Assembly: GCA_003993805.1 (NCBI GenBank)
Contig: RSEF01000019.1
Coordinates: 11,320,201 to 11,384,200, forward strand
Reading direction: 5' to 3'
Source of the DNA: Himantopus leucocephalus
Taxonomy: Eukaryota; Chordata; Aves; Charadriiformes; Recurvirostridae
Length of the DNA: 64,000 nucleotides
Position numbers and translations under genes: made by a program. A model generated the notes under the pieces. That model did no database searches. It was not told the DNA's origin and saw only the letters and a list, made by a program, of their open reading frames with translations. Positions 1-13,700 of this stretch are shown piece by piece; within the stretch, counting starts at the first letter, position 1, and every line of letters begins with the position of its first letter.

Positions 1-222
1 GTCACTGAACTTCTAGACATTTCATTTGCTTTACCTCCAAAGGAGATTACTGATCCAGACCCACTTGTTCAAGTGCTATGATATCCACTGGCAAGTATTT
101 TGTAAGGACCCAGGAAATAATAGCAGAGCATCCACCTATTACAAGTGGCTTCAGCCAAAGCTACAGATTTCACACACTCATCTGTTTCATGCTGAAATGC
201 AATCAAAGATATTGGAGCTCAC

Positions 223-3200
223 AAAAGAACCTCGCTGTAGCTGTCAACTATCAGCGTCTTGAATGATGGGCGTCTCTGCACGAAATACTGTATCTGAAAA
301 AAATGGGAATAAAGACCAGGTTTGCATCCAAGGATTACGTATCCCATGTGAATGCATCAACTACGCACTGATACCTAGACAAGGGGGGTGGTACCTATAA
401 AGCATCTCACAAGAATAGCGCAAAACCAACACTGACACAAAATCTAGGAAGGACTCTTTTAGTAACACTAGACTTCTCTTACATCTGGTGTCTCTTTTGA
501 AGACAACAACCTATTCAGTCACTGGTTTGAGGACCTGTGATTCATTGTACCCTCTCCATTGGCTGCCAAGAGGAAGCAGGGGGACTTTAAGCTAAGACAG
601 GTAATCTTTAATAGAGGCCTGGCTATTAGCAATACCTCATTCTTAAACTTTGGCCAGGCTAATTGCTGAGAAGCTAACTGACTTCTAAGGATAGTCTTTT
701 TTATACAATAGATAAAACTGTGTCTTAGCCTGTGGGCTCATTAGGAACCTGAGAACTCCTAACCAGGCCAAGGAAAAAGATTTGTAGCTCTTGACTAAAA
801 CATGGATTATCTTAGCAGCCAATGCTAATGAATATGAAAGGCATGCTCGATTCTCTCCTACACCTACCCGAACAGCAAAAAGGAAAAGTTTCAAATATCT
901 TACCCCTCTGAAAAAAAAATAGAGACCTCCCAGTACACTCAGGATCTCGCCAGTCACTCGAAAATATTCTCCAGTGCTGTGACCAAACGTGAAAGGAGGC
1001 TGTATAAGACAGGAACATAGATATGTTCAGCAGAACTGGGGATAGGAAAGACCTGGCCTTGCCAGCAGCTGAAAGCAACTACATTTCTGGGGAAACTGGT
1101 TAAGTTTCTGAATGTGTTGCAGCAAGGGGGCAAGACTGGGAAGGAAGCAGGGTCAAAATCTCCCTCCTACCTTCAGAAAAGAGGAAGATTCTAATGTTAG
1201 GAGCACACATTCAAATACAAGGCAGATTTGGAATATCAGGCACTAGGTGGTTCCCCTGAAATATGACAGGAGTAACATACCTTTTCCTCCTTCTCTACAG
1301 GTCTGTAGTAAGCAGCTGCAGTGAGGATGATGATATGCATAGTATAGACAAAGAAGTTGAAGTAAAATAAGTGTTTGACAAACCGGTCCCACTTGTCTTG
1401 CAGGAGCCTGTTAAGGGGTTCCACCAGCAGCATCTCATGACGGTTCTGAGAGGAAGTAGAAAGAGGAGCATCTTGAGAGGACCAGTATGTACTGGGCTTT
1501 GAAAACAGCAAATGATACTCATCTTCAGCAAATGTTCCCTCTAGTACCCTTAAACTCAGGAAGGGAGATTGTTTTATAGAAATGAGGCAAAAAATGCACT
1601 GTGTGGAACACAGAGCTCTTCCCCAGCAGTGCCCCAGCTTGTGAATAAAATGCCAAGGAGGTCCACACTCACCGGTGTTTCACTACTGTAGGCAATAATC
1701 TCAAGCACTGAATTTTTCTCGCATGTGTCTACACAGGACAGGTCATAAAGAGATGAGTGGACAGGTCCATAAGCCCATTCAGTGAACTTCCTAGACAAGT
1801 GTCTGCACTCAGGATCTTTGATCTCTCGTCTGAGGATGTAAGCGAAAATCTAATTGCAAAAGAACAATACAACCAACATTTCAGTGCTAATGCACTTCTA
1901 GTTCCTCAGTGTCTCCACAAGACAGAGTGGCTAATTTCTCCCTAGTTTAACTGTGCTGAAGTCAAACCACTGGAGCACTACAGAGATCAAACTCTGAAGT
2001 AAATACAATTAATTTTCTCACTGGATGCTGGGAGATGAGAAATACAGATACCACGTACAACTTGCCATTATCTGTTTCAAAACTGCAAGAGAAAAGCAGA
2101 GATGTATCTTACACATCCCCGATCCTACAGTCATTTTGAATGGGGACTGCCAGAAGGTGAGTTATATCAGCCTGTCAGAAGTACAAGGCCTCTAGTAGTT
2201 CAGATGATAGCAGAGACCCACTTTCTGTTTCCACTTGGGCTGCCCTGCATACCAGTGGTATATGAGTAATAATAACGCCAGCTGGGCACAGACACACACA
2301 TACTTCGTAGCCTTTAAGGAATATGCAGTTTTGCATGTTAAACTGCAGCATCAGATCCTCTTAACTAAAAGGCCCCAACAATAAGCAGTGATAAAATCTG
2401 TCCTGCATAAATGTTTTGCATGTACTCTGTATAACTTGATACAGTAATGGGACAGTTAAACACATTTGCTCACCTACCCCTATCTTCCCTGTTTTGGCTG
2501 CGAGAGTTAATGGAGTCAGCCCTTTCTTGTTGGTCAGTTCTTCCAGCTTCAGCATTGGATTAATTTTGGCACCAAGGATCAAAATGTTATTGTACATCTT
2601 GGTAACAAACTTGGTATTATCCTTAGTATTATCTGCAATCTCCACCAGTGTATGCAGGACCATATTGCCCATGGAGTCCTCAGCGGCGATGTTGGCTGGC
2701 TGGTAGGGGTTCTCAAGGAGGAATTTCACAATGCAGAGCTGGTTGGTGCAGGCAGCAAGGGACAAAGGCAGCTCCCCTGCGGGCAAGCAATGGGAATGAG
2801 CGGTCAGAAGGCCCATCACCACACATGCATAATCAGAAAGAAGATCATGTTGTTTTCATCTTTCACCATGAGGAGAAGTGAATTTCTCTGTCTGATATAG
2901 CAACAATTTCTGTGATAGCTGTTAGAATTACATTTTCTTTGGTTTAACTGCATGACAGTAACATGGCTGCTTAAAAAAGCACTGAAAGGACAGCTAGCAG
3001 AAGGCTACAAACTTTGGAAGGATACAGTGCCCAGAACACAAAGGGATGCAGACATCAGGCCCACACTGAACATCATCAGCCAGCACTGTGTTTCTTTATA
3101 ATCTCAGCCTTTGGGAGTAAATATTTGGACTAAGTGGTAGAATTGCCCATCTGGTACTTCTGAGCCTCTAGTCCCACATAAACAGGATTATTTAACAGCT

Positions 3201-5273
3201 TGCACTTGGGATAATGCTAGGATAACTCAATCAATAAAGCCCATACTGTGCTCACCCCTACCAAAATAAAAGCCAGGTTTCCCTTTGATTTTCCTGAAGA
3301 AATCCCCACAGGCTCTTGCGTGAACATCTGCTCCGTTCTGGACCAAGAGCTTCACCAGGTACATGTTCCTTCTCTCAATGGCGATGTGAAGTGCAGTCTG
3401 GCCTACAGAGACACTCATCAGACAGAAATCTTCAACATTTATCACAGACTGAGAGCTTTCAGGCACCACAATTCATTCAGCTCCATGTAAGATGGTAGAA
3501 CTAAGAGCTTTTCAGGCTAAAAAGCTCTAGAATTGAACAAAAAAAGATGGCACAGACAGCAAATGCAAGTCCCCTGAACTTGCTTTTAAATCACTGTATC
3601 TCAGAAATGGCAAAATATTGTACTTAACAAAACACTGCCCTGGCATGAATGTGCTGATCGTTAATCACACACTGGAACTTTGGGGTGTTGCATCCTCAGG
3701 CTTCATGCAGAAGACTGAGAGCCCCGCCTAACCCTATCTTGAGTCTTAGCACCAAGAGTATTCACTGTAGCAGCCATTTCCTCTTACCCTTGTAGTAGTT
3801 GTCAGTATACTCTGCATTAACAAACTCTTTCAGAGTTCCAGTTTTCCTTGCAATATCCAGCAGCAAGGGAATGGTATCATTTTTCCCATCATGTAGATTC
3901 AGCATGGCTTTCAGTAAGCAGGTTTTCCCAGTCTCTGGCTCTATAACACAAAAAGATTACAGCTATATAGAAGCGATTACAAACCTACCACCTGCTCCCA
4001 GGCATGCAGGAATTAATGACATTCTTTTCAAACAACAAGAAAACTCATTCACGCGTTCACAGAAAACATCAACTTTTTTGAATTCTTCTGTAACCTTACA
4101 ATCAATGGGTTGCCCAATCAATAGGGAACTACTGGCTACTAGAGGACCTCCTGCAGACACTTACGACAATTATGTTTTTTTTCTGTTTTCATTTCAGGAG
4201 TACTACTGAAAGAAGACAAGGGCAACTTAAGGTATGTGACATTAAAGAGTACCTTTGAACTCATCATCTGTGAGATGCTTCAAGGTTCTATTAAGATAGA
4301 GTAGCAGATCATCCAGGTCCCTTGTGTTGCCTTGGGCTACAGCATCAAAGATCCTTCTGCGATCATAAAATTTGAAAGCTTTTTCTGAGCAGCCTGTGAT
4401 GGAATCTGTAGATAGGAGCCTAACAAGGGTAAATTGCAGTTACTTAAAGTCAGATATTTAGCAGACTTTTTATAAATTACCGGAATACTACTTTTCATTT
4501 GCTTGTGTGAAGTAGTAAGCACTACAGATTACTACAGATGGATCTGCGAAGTCTGCAAGATCAACAAAGTCTGCAAGCAACTGCCCTGATAAAATTATGT
4601 GTCTGCTGCTAAAAAGTTGAGAACAAGACTTAAAACAGGCATTGAAGCTTGACAGTCCAACTGCAGGCTTGGGAGCTAGGGAATCCTATGTTCTCATTCT
4701 GAGTGATGTCCATTCACTGAGCAGCCTCAAACAAGTGAATTAAGGCCTACCACTAATTTTGGGCAAGATACCCATGGACTGAATTTTCAGAGATGCCAAG
4801 AGACAACAGCTATTGTCACTTTCACATGCAACGCTCCTTATTTTGGCATAGAAAATAGTGAAAGTGAAAAAATGGGCATGCTTAAGTGGAGAGAATAAAT
4901 GCTGCTCTAAAAAACACAGTCTGCAGCTGTCAAACTGTTCATTACAACCAACACTTACAAGGCAAACTTACTTGTGAAGTTTCCCCCTCTCCAAATTGGC
5001 ATGAAATTTGATGACAGAAGGTGCCATCAGGTGATCCATCTGGTAAAAGGAGTCCATGGGAGCCATGTCCTTGTCACTATCCCCCATCACAAACCGCCCA
5101 CGTCTTGCAAAGATGTTGCTTTTGGGTGGCTGCACCTTGGTGCTGAGTGTACCCTGGAGGCTGTCAGGTGTTTCCAGCACGGAGTCCTCCCCATCCGTGT
5201 GTTCATCTGTCACTTCAGATTCCTCCACGTCAGAACTGCCAAATTTCTTCATCTTCTCAAGAATGGAAGACAT
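223..5273 (-). CDS. TRPV1: TRPV1, N-terminal half (3' part beyond the left edge)
   Basis: Heat- and ligand-gated cation channel of the plasma membrane. Coding exons in transcript order: 4972-5273, 4253-4419, 3788-3940, 3262-3402, 2478-2776, 1673-1849, 1281-1445, 904-999, 223-293. All junctions are GT-AG and phases agree, giving about 523 codons. The start is the ATG at 5271-5273 ([14 protein letters not shown]), 14 bases after an acceptor. Exons 2-6 (residues ~110-413) encode the ankyrin repeat domain ([43 protein letters not shown]). Residues ~430-455 form S1 and ~480-510 form S2 ([18 protein letters not shown]). The last exon ends in DSYSEVL just before S3, so the S3-S4 vanilloid pocket, pore and TRP box are outside the window. 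TRPV1 rather than TRPV3 is chosen from the sequence and from its position next to SHPK. No defect is seen. Confidence 0.95.
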
Positions 5274-5709
5274 GATGAGCAGGCAGTCTGTGAGGAATGA
5301 CACAAACACCTCAAGTCAGCACTTTATGGGGCCAAACAACAGGGAATGGATTGGTTGCTCTCATCCCACAAGCAAAACAGGTGGCCAGATATTCACTATG
5401 CCCAGAGCTGGAACAGTTTAGTAGGTCATTACCTACAGTTTGTTACTGTGCCTACTGCCCTTACCCATTTCAGAACGGAGAAAGCAAGCCAGAGTGTCCC
5501 AGAGCTTGCCAGCCACCTCACTGCAGAGCTGACCATTTCTACTTAAAACTAGTGCCTCATTCTCCTCAAATCGTTGTTAAAGCCTGAACAATCTCAAGCC
5601 CTGAACAATCTCTAGTTTTCTTCTCTACTTTCTAACTGGTTCGTGTCACAATATATTCTCAGAATTATATCAGATATGTGAAAAAAGCCTGCTTGTGCCA
5701 TAACCATAC

Positions 5710-5736
5710 CTCAATGATGTTGTCACAGACGGCTTC
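5710..5736 (-). other. TRPV1: Candidate TRPV1 5' non-coding exon
   Basis: A 27-base block lies between an acceptor (CTATATGCAG) and a consensus donor (GAG|GTATGG) on the minus strand, 420 bases upstream of the ATG exon. The ATG exon has its own acceptor at 5288, so an upstream leader exon must exist. This is one of two candidates. It is inferred from splice signals only. Confidence 0.3.
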
Positions 5737-6612
5737 CTGCATATAGGAAACACATCACTTAATGGCTTTACCAGAGTTACGGCAGTGCTAGATGAAAACT
5801 GGGGCATGTGATTCTTGGGAGATGAGTGTCACCTCAAACGTGAGACGCGGAAACAGAAAGGGAAAGGTTACCACAGATAAGAGATGCCTGTACGACCACA
5901 CGGCTGATCTTGTCTGATTTACAACCGCAAAGAATTTGACACAAGTTAACAAATATACTATACTGAAAGTAGAGCAGACTTTTTTTTTTTTTTTGCCTTG
6001 CTTTTTTATCATACTTTTTTAATCAGACAAATTTTGGTCTTCATGCCACTGAATGCAAAATATTCTGGAACTGCAGCAGTGGAGACAGGAATGCATCATA
6101 TTTTAACTGCTGCATAGCCGGCTTTTAGAGAGCTGAACAGCGCCTTAGAAACATACTTCGAAATCCTAGATTGCTTGGAATTCTTACAGCTTTGAGCACA
6201 GAAGCATTACAAAATCTTTAAAGTCTTCGACTATAAACCAAATTACAGTGGTCAGTAACGTTCTCTGTACATTCAGTGTGAAAACAACATCACAAACACA
6301 CTTCAAGGTTGTTTCTCCACAAAAATATTCTGAAGGGTTGCCTGGAAACCTACACGATACATTAAAGCTAGATTTGCAGTTCTACGGGACTAGTTAATAT
6401 TCACAATAAGCGTCACTTACGTCTTCCTGTGCAAGTGGGATAAGAAAGAAACTTTTGTCAGGCATTTGCATTTTCTATAATTTTGTACAACACACATGTA
6501 AAGAAAACTTCAATTTGCAAACTTGCCATGTAGGGTCACTGGAAGCAAAACACCGTAGTATAGATGAAATACTAATGACTGCAGTTTAACTCGCTATGTC
6601 CTCTGAGCTCAC

Positions 6613-6643
6613 CTTTCGAGTTCTTTGTGTCCTTAGAATCACT
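6613..6643 (-). other. TRPV1: Candidate TRPV1 5' leader exon
   Basis: A 31-base block is flanked by a strong acceptor (TTGTTTTTTCAG) and a consensus donor (AAAG|GTGAGC) on the minus strand. It could be a non-coding leader exon spliced to 5710-5736 or directly to the ATG exon at 5287. RNA evidence would be needed to confirm it. Confidence 0.35.
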
Positions 6644-9600
6644 CTGAAAAAACAACATAATATCGTATTAATTTAGCTACTCTATAAATAAGAAATTATA
6701 TATAGAAAAATACTTCCATATGATACTAAAAATACAGAAGAACAATTACTTCAGTGAAAAAGTTATAAAAATAGTTTCATAAAAAATGGAAAAAATACAC
6801 TGGGAATACAGCCATCTATAATTTTAATTTTTTGTGTTAGTTAACTTAATCCATATTGACCCAAAAACATCGGAGAGATGGCTATGGAAAAGGGAATCAC
6901 TTATTTTCCACAGAATAGGTGCAATATTAAAATCCATGGAGTAGACTCAATCCTGTCTCCCTGGCAATTTGTTCAAACTTGGTTTAGTCATTATATATGC
7001 TTTTGTTTCTAAAGCCTATTGGTAATATCTTTGATAATGAAGACAAATCCGCATTTCCTCATGAGTATGAATTTACAAGGGAAATAACTCTAAAACTTCT
7101 GTGGAAGGATTCTTAAAAAAAAATTACCTATCTTAAAAAAAAATTATCTATCCTAAAAAATGCACAACCTACTTGAACTCTTTGAATCCTATGTACATTG
7201 AAGTTTGATACAATAAATGAGATAAGGAAATATTTTTGATAGAATGTCTAACCACATCACAACTTATAATAAATACGAAAGACAGTTTACAAATTACTAA
7301 CAACCATGCTATTCAAATATACATGCAGAACTTACAAATATTGTAAAAAATCCTATCTTCTGCAAAACAGTCCTGTCTCGGTAAACATCCTCTGATATAC
7401 AGGAATTTGGTGCCGGATATTCCTCCTCCAAGGTGCCTCGACTGAAAAGCACTCAGAGTTTGCTTCTCCACTTCATTTGTCTCCAAAAGTGTTCTATGAG
7501 TCTGATGATTTTTAGAATCAAGGGAAGTTCACTAGAACAGGGAATAGAGTAATACGATCATTAAGAACCATTCTGGAACCAGAAGCATCAGTAGCGTCTA
7601 TTCCCAGGAGTTTAGCAAAGCTCTTTACAAGAATTGCAGTAAGTTGCTGTTGTTTTTCCCTCCCCTTTAATTGCATTTAGTAATGGATACTCTTGTTCAG
7701 ATTTCCTCTTCGTAAATACACTCAAGCTTGCAAAAAAACCCAAACCACCAGACAACAACTGTTTCTGTGGGTCAGAGTTTCATTTCAATTTACAAAACTC
7801 TGTAAAATATGCCACAGCTCTTCTCTGAGATCAGTTATCTCTCTGGACATCTTTCTTGGGTGGCTGCTGTGAAGTCCCACCAAGTATTTTAAAGATAAGC
7901 TGATTCTGAACAGAGTTGAGGGAGAACCAATGACAGAAAGTCCTAAGGCCATTCTATGGTTCCATGTTCCTACTGTGTTTTATTTAAACAATATATATGT
8001 AACAGTCAAATTTTAAATATTAACATCATTAGAAAAAACATAATCTTATCTAATGGATCTAACACCCTTAAAAATGAACAACTGTGTCATATATTGTTAA
8101 ATATATCATTTACATAAGATCTTTCTGCCAAAAACTAGTCTAGAGAAACAGCTTTTCCAGCAGGCTGAGCATACAGGCTGTGGCTGAGGCTGTTAGGCTA
8201 GAAGCAGCCTCCAAACCTCTAGCTCCTGAGGTTCCAAGTTAGATCATTAAATTATTCAATGAAATTATCTGGTTTCTGCTTTGCAAAAGGTAACTATATT
8301 TCTAGTCTTGCCATCTATGTATGTATAAAAGAATAATATATTTGCCTATTTAATAGCAAACTAATTACACTACTTTAAACACCCAATGGCATTGTACTTA
8401 AATGAGATAAAATGCCTATTTATTAATGCATAAGTATAGATTACCAATAAGCCAGGTCTTTAGCTGGTGCTCCTGGAGCTTTGCTGAGCAGAGCATCTCC
8501 TTCAACATTAACTCCTTCACCATTTCCAAAGCAGAGACTCAGGAAGAAAACCGTAATGGATCAGTAGAGCGTCTCCCTTATTCAGTCTCCAGCTTCTTGC
8601 TGGTCCCTTTGGCTAAATTTTCCTTCTCTCTCTTCTCCCATTCCAGGCATCAGCTCCTTTCAGTCTTACTGTGCTCTGATGTACACACTTCAGGAGCTTT
8701 CTGTTGTTTTCTGAGTTTTGATGCCTCCTTCATCTGCCTCCTTGACCTGTATTTCTGGTGAAGATGTTATTTCCTTCTTACCAGCAGCAGTCTATTGCTT
8801 TTTGCAACAGTTGTTGGACATATCGTATTCCACCTCAGCAGGGACCTGGTTTAAAGGTGTAAGCTTATAAGGAGATGTGAATACTTATCAAAATAGGCCA
8901 GTAATAAACAAGAAGGAATTTATTGCTTTTTCTTGGGCCTGCATCCAACATGCTGCATAGGCTTTGTGCAGCTTCTGTGCCTGAGAGTGATTTTACCGAC
9001 AAAAAGCCCTTTCCATCACTGCAAATGGAAAAACATCAGCAGATGTGCCAGAGGTCTTAAAGATGTATCCAAAGCTGGGTTGCAGGTCAGAGGCAGTCTT
9101 GCCTTTGCTAATAGAACCTAAAACCAGGCCACAATTTTACCAGCTTCTGGAAACAAATACGACTTGATTTCATGGTTAACAGCATGCTGGAAAAGTATTA
9201 CCAGCTCTTTCCAGTTATTCAATAAAAATGAAAGCAGATCTGCTGATACAAAAACATTTTCAAATAACATAAAAGGGAAAACAACATATAACTAATTCAG
9301 ACTTTTTACAAAACCTTTAGTCTATACTTTCTCTGTAATTCCTGTATCTGCCAAAAGATCCCTAAACACTGCGTGGAATGATGTGTGAAGGGAGGGAGAG
9401 GGAGACGGAAATTAATCCACCTCTGTCTCAGAAGTCAGAACAGCTTTCTCACTACAAATATAAGTCAGTCCTGATGTTGCTAATGTGCAAGATAGGAATA
9501 CGCTTCCATATTTCAGTTGAAATACATGCTTCTAAGTAATGGAATTGTATCTAGATAACATGAAACTATCTTACTTGCTTCCCAATCTCATTTGAGCAAA

Positions 9601-10681
9601 AAAGGTGTACATCCATTTTCTTTCAGACAGATAAAGTATAAAAGTTTTCACCTTAAAATAAAGAGTAGGGGGAGAAATAAATTTTAAGAGCATACGAGGG
9701 GACAAAAACTTGGAAATTTTAAGGGAATTCACGTGAACAATACTTAAAATTAAAAATAGATTAGAGTCTAGCCCGGCAGCTGCCATATTAAAACTTAATT
9801 TGACACAATACATGAAGGGCAGAATCAGAAACACCTTTGGATCAAATACACTAAAATAGCCATGCGCTGTATTACAAGAACAAATTATTTTTGTGGACCA
9901 CCTCTCAAAATGCTAATTGTGTTTGGGCTTAAAAGTGAAATCAAAGCTGAAAGAGATGAGAATTGGGCTTTTGTAACTCTGAGTTTGCCAGCTCCTCCAG
10001 TTTATCACAAATTCAGACCGTTTCACTCTGATCCACTCTACCACCCAAAACCCAAATGTACAATAATTATGTATGCCAAATAAGGAAAATAGTTACCTCC
10101 CACCCTATAAATGTATTTTGCACTCGGATATAAGCCCTGCATTCCAGGCATCTCCAGTCATGGTACTGGCCTAGCCGTGCCTTTGACCTTAGTCCACTGC
10201 ACCCAAACTGGGTAGCCACAGAAAGAATTCTCCATGTTTTATTTTGATTGTTTTGTTCACATTCAAGCCAAGGTTGTATTCCATCTTTTACAGAGACAGC
10301 ATGCAACATGTGAAAACTGGCATTCATTCTGCGCAAGAGCAACTGAACTCCCCAAACAAGGCTGACATCCTGGTCTGCTGCCTATATGTATGTATATTGC
10401 GAGACAGCTTAAGGACAAGAAGTCCTTAATGAAATATGAAATAAATGAAAGCATCAGACCAAGTTACAGACAGCTACTCATCTCTCCTAGTCCTTCTAAA
10501 CATATTTCCTACCAGGAAAATGAGCCTTGCATGAAGTATCATTTTATGCAGAAAGTTAATGGATCTTTCCTAGTCACTCAGTCAAATTTAATGTGGTAAT
10601 TACTTCTCGTTTCACAAATGGGAATGACAGAGCAATGAAATGTGTACACCCAGAAGCAGAAGCAGACATTAAATGCAAACT

Positions 10682-10687
10682 TTTATT
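10682..10687 (-). terminator. SHPK: Poly(A) signal AATAAA of SHPK
   Basis: AATAAA reads on the minus strand about 105 bases past the SHPK stop codon, giving a short 3' UTR. A second AATAAA at 10791-10796 overlaps the stop codon itself. Confidence 0.55.
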
Positions 10688-10791
10688 TGCCACTGTAATG
10701 AGTGGATGGCATGTTGAATACAACTCCAGAAAAAGTGAAGAAGTGAAAGGAAAAAACGTACAGCCATCTTAGGCCATTCCAAACAATGACT

Positions 10792-13700
10792 TTATTTGCT
10801 GTGGAACATCACCATGGCAGCCCCCACAGCAGCATCAACATCCTTCCCATAAACCACAGGGAATGGAAAAATCCTTTCCACTTCCTGCCTCAGCACCTCG
10901 TTCCTGGCAAGGGCACTCCCGCTCCCCAGAATCCTTCTCACTCCCGTCTCTATCAGGCGCTGCACAGGTAACATGGAACAGAGGTTTTCAACGACGCCAC
11001 GGCACAGAGCTCTGGTTACGTGACCCAGGGAGAGGTCAGAGACGGCAATATTGGTCACTGACGCCAACTGCTCGGGAATGTGTCTCTCTCCAAATATGGT
11101 TGGGTGGACTGAGAGTTTGCTGTCGTTTTGGGCCAAGGCTGCTTTGATTATCTTTGTATAGATGGCAGGCTCCTGAACCTGAAGTCCTGCAGATGGGAAA
11201 TATCATGTTACTAATCTGAGGGGGTCTAGTGTATCTTACAAGTGGAGACTTAAAATGGATGCTGATCCACCTGTTCAGCAAAATATTATGTATCTTTTTC
11301 CTGTCCCAAAGGTAACTGTTTTTCCAGGATTATGACACCCAGTTCTCCCATGTATGTATCTAGTATCTGTAACACTAGAAATCTTTTTCTGATTACAGAA
11401 ACTGCCTTTTCTGATAATACAGCTACTCCGCTTTGTTTATACTGTCCTAAGTTACACCAACCAACCTCTTTAAAGGCACTAATGGCAGACTTCAGCTTCA
11501 GTGGCTGGCTTGCATGTGAATGCAGAGTTCACTACAAGTACTCACTGAAAGAACAATTTCAGAGCTTACTTCTGTATTGCAAAACCCAAGAGATTATTAA
11601 AAAAGCCTGTGAAGACCATGTTTAAAGCACTTAGAAGATATTACATGATTTTGAGTCTTAAAATCCATTAGAGTGCTGCAAAAGATGCAGCAAAGGCAAC
11701 TGATCTAATCAAGGGACTCTTTTGGACTGCAGTCATACAAAATTAGAGGCCGTCCTCGTATTTGCTGACCTTTCCTTTTGAAAAACAACTTGCAAAAAAA
11801 TAATTCTCTTGTGTTTTTGAAACAAAAGAAACCCCAAAACCTAGAGGCAATGTGAATGTGGAGTCCAAGCATGACTGTCCCAGCATGTTTATAAGCTTCA
11901 GCAGGAAATTCCAGAGATCTAGGAAGCATGACCCAAGAGTTACATCCTTGTTCCTTATATGGCATGACAAAACAGCTCGAGGCTTATTCCTTTACCTTAG
12001 CTTCCTTTTAACCTTGCTGATCAAGGTTAAAGCTCAGTTTTAAGCTTTAACTATCCTTGAAATAGCTTACCTAGCTCTTCGGTCCACTGTGCCAGCATGT
12101 CCACAAATGTTGCTAGCACATTGCCTCCATTAAGTGATGCTGCCACTGCCAAGTAGTCACCGTTGAAGTAGGGAAAATAAGTAACAGCTGAGGAAGGATC
12201 TGGTGTCTCTGGAGGCTGGAAACCCGGGGGCATTGAGACAGTCAGCTGAGCAGAGGTACTGATATTAAGAACTAGAATACAAAAGAGGGGGGGAAAAAAA
12301 ATCAGGGTTTTTCTAGGCTACCCTGAAGGACGACAATGAGAAAACCAAGTAAGATAACAAAATGATCATACCTGCATCAGTCCTCTCAGTCAGACAGGAA
12401 TAAACAGAGCATTGGAAATCTCCCAGAGCAATTCCTACTTTTGCTCCTTTGGGTATTCCATGCCATGCACAGATTGTACTGCCTGCAATACAGCCAGGGT
12501 CTCCCACCTCTGGAAGCAAGTGAACAGGAAAGCCGGATTTTTTCAGTCTGCAAACAGAGCAGTATTATTGCAGAAATGCAGCATGGGAATGTGCAGCATG
12601 ACTACAAAGACCTCCTGAAGTCACAGATGAACCTGGCCATACATTTGTGGCTGCTGGATTTATGGATGCTTTCACCTATTTAGAAAGCTTTGTCTTGGAC
12701 AGAGGCAGCATTCCAGTTCAACAGGCCGGGTAAACTAGAATAGTCTAGAAGAATAAATAGCTTTCCTTTATATGCAGTCTGACTGCCCGAGATTATACAG
12801 CAGTACATGTTCAGCAAGTTGAACTTATTGATGCCATACAGACAAGCAATTCCAGGGTAAAGGGACAAAACCAGCAAAAAAATGCAACTCCTAAGTGTCA
12901 AAGAACATTAAGCTGTCATGCAGTTAGTGGTTCAAAACCAAATCCCAAAGTTAAGTCCAACAAACTCCTTACACAATCAAACTGCAAGATACATTATGTT
13001 GCTACAGCAACAACACCAGATTAGTAAAAGTTCAGTTGGCCAAATGCAAGTTTCCGTCACTCTTTCATACCTTCACAAGCAGATCTTTTCACTTTGGAGT
13101 CCCGGCCTAACCTAAACCCTGAAATATGTAAGGCCTTAGCACTCAGCCCTGAAAGAGCAAATCATTAAAATAAATAAGTAAATAAATAAACAAACTGATT
13201 CCCTATAAGACTTCCTGTAGCCTAATAACTCTTAGATATTACCACAAGTAAGTCTCAGTAGTTATGAAGGAGATCAGCTGAAAGAACTAGAGAGTAATAA
13301 CTGTCTCTTACCGTCACAGAGGTAACACCTTGGCTGCAGCATGCACTTGTCCATTCCATCCCACCATCCCACCACAGAAAGGGAGAGAACAGTTTGGTAT
13401 ACAAAGCCTCACTGACGAGTCTCTCAGCTCTGCTGTCTTAGGTATTTCTAAAAATACTGTACCAGATTTTATATACTTTAAACATATATACCTTACAAAC
13501 CAGAACAAACTCTCAATAGCTCTTCAGTACAGGCCACATCACAATTGATTAGGAGTAACTTTCAATCATTTTTTATCTGTAGCACATTCATACTTGGGGT
13601 CCAAGAGGTGTTCACATTGCCTGACACAAGCAATCCACAAAACCCACTGAATGACCGTAGCACTTACATGTCAGTATTCCAGCTTTTGTTTCTGGAATTA

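Larger units (their letters stand above)
5288..10680. other. TRPV1 leader/upstream region and SHPK 3' flank; no coding gene seen
   Basis: AT-rich non-coding DNA, especially 6650-8130, lies between the TRPV1 start exon and the SHPK 3' end; both genes are on the minus strand. Apart from the two candidate leader exons, I see no conserved coding frame. The open frames here are short and lack splice-compatible homologous segments. No CpG island is present, so the TRPV1 promoter appears to be CpG-poor. Confidence 0.6.
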
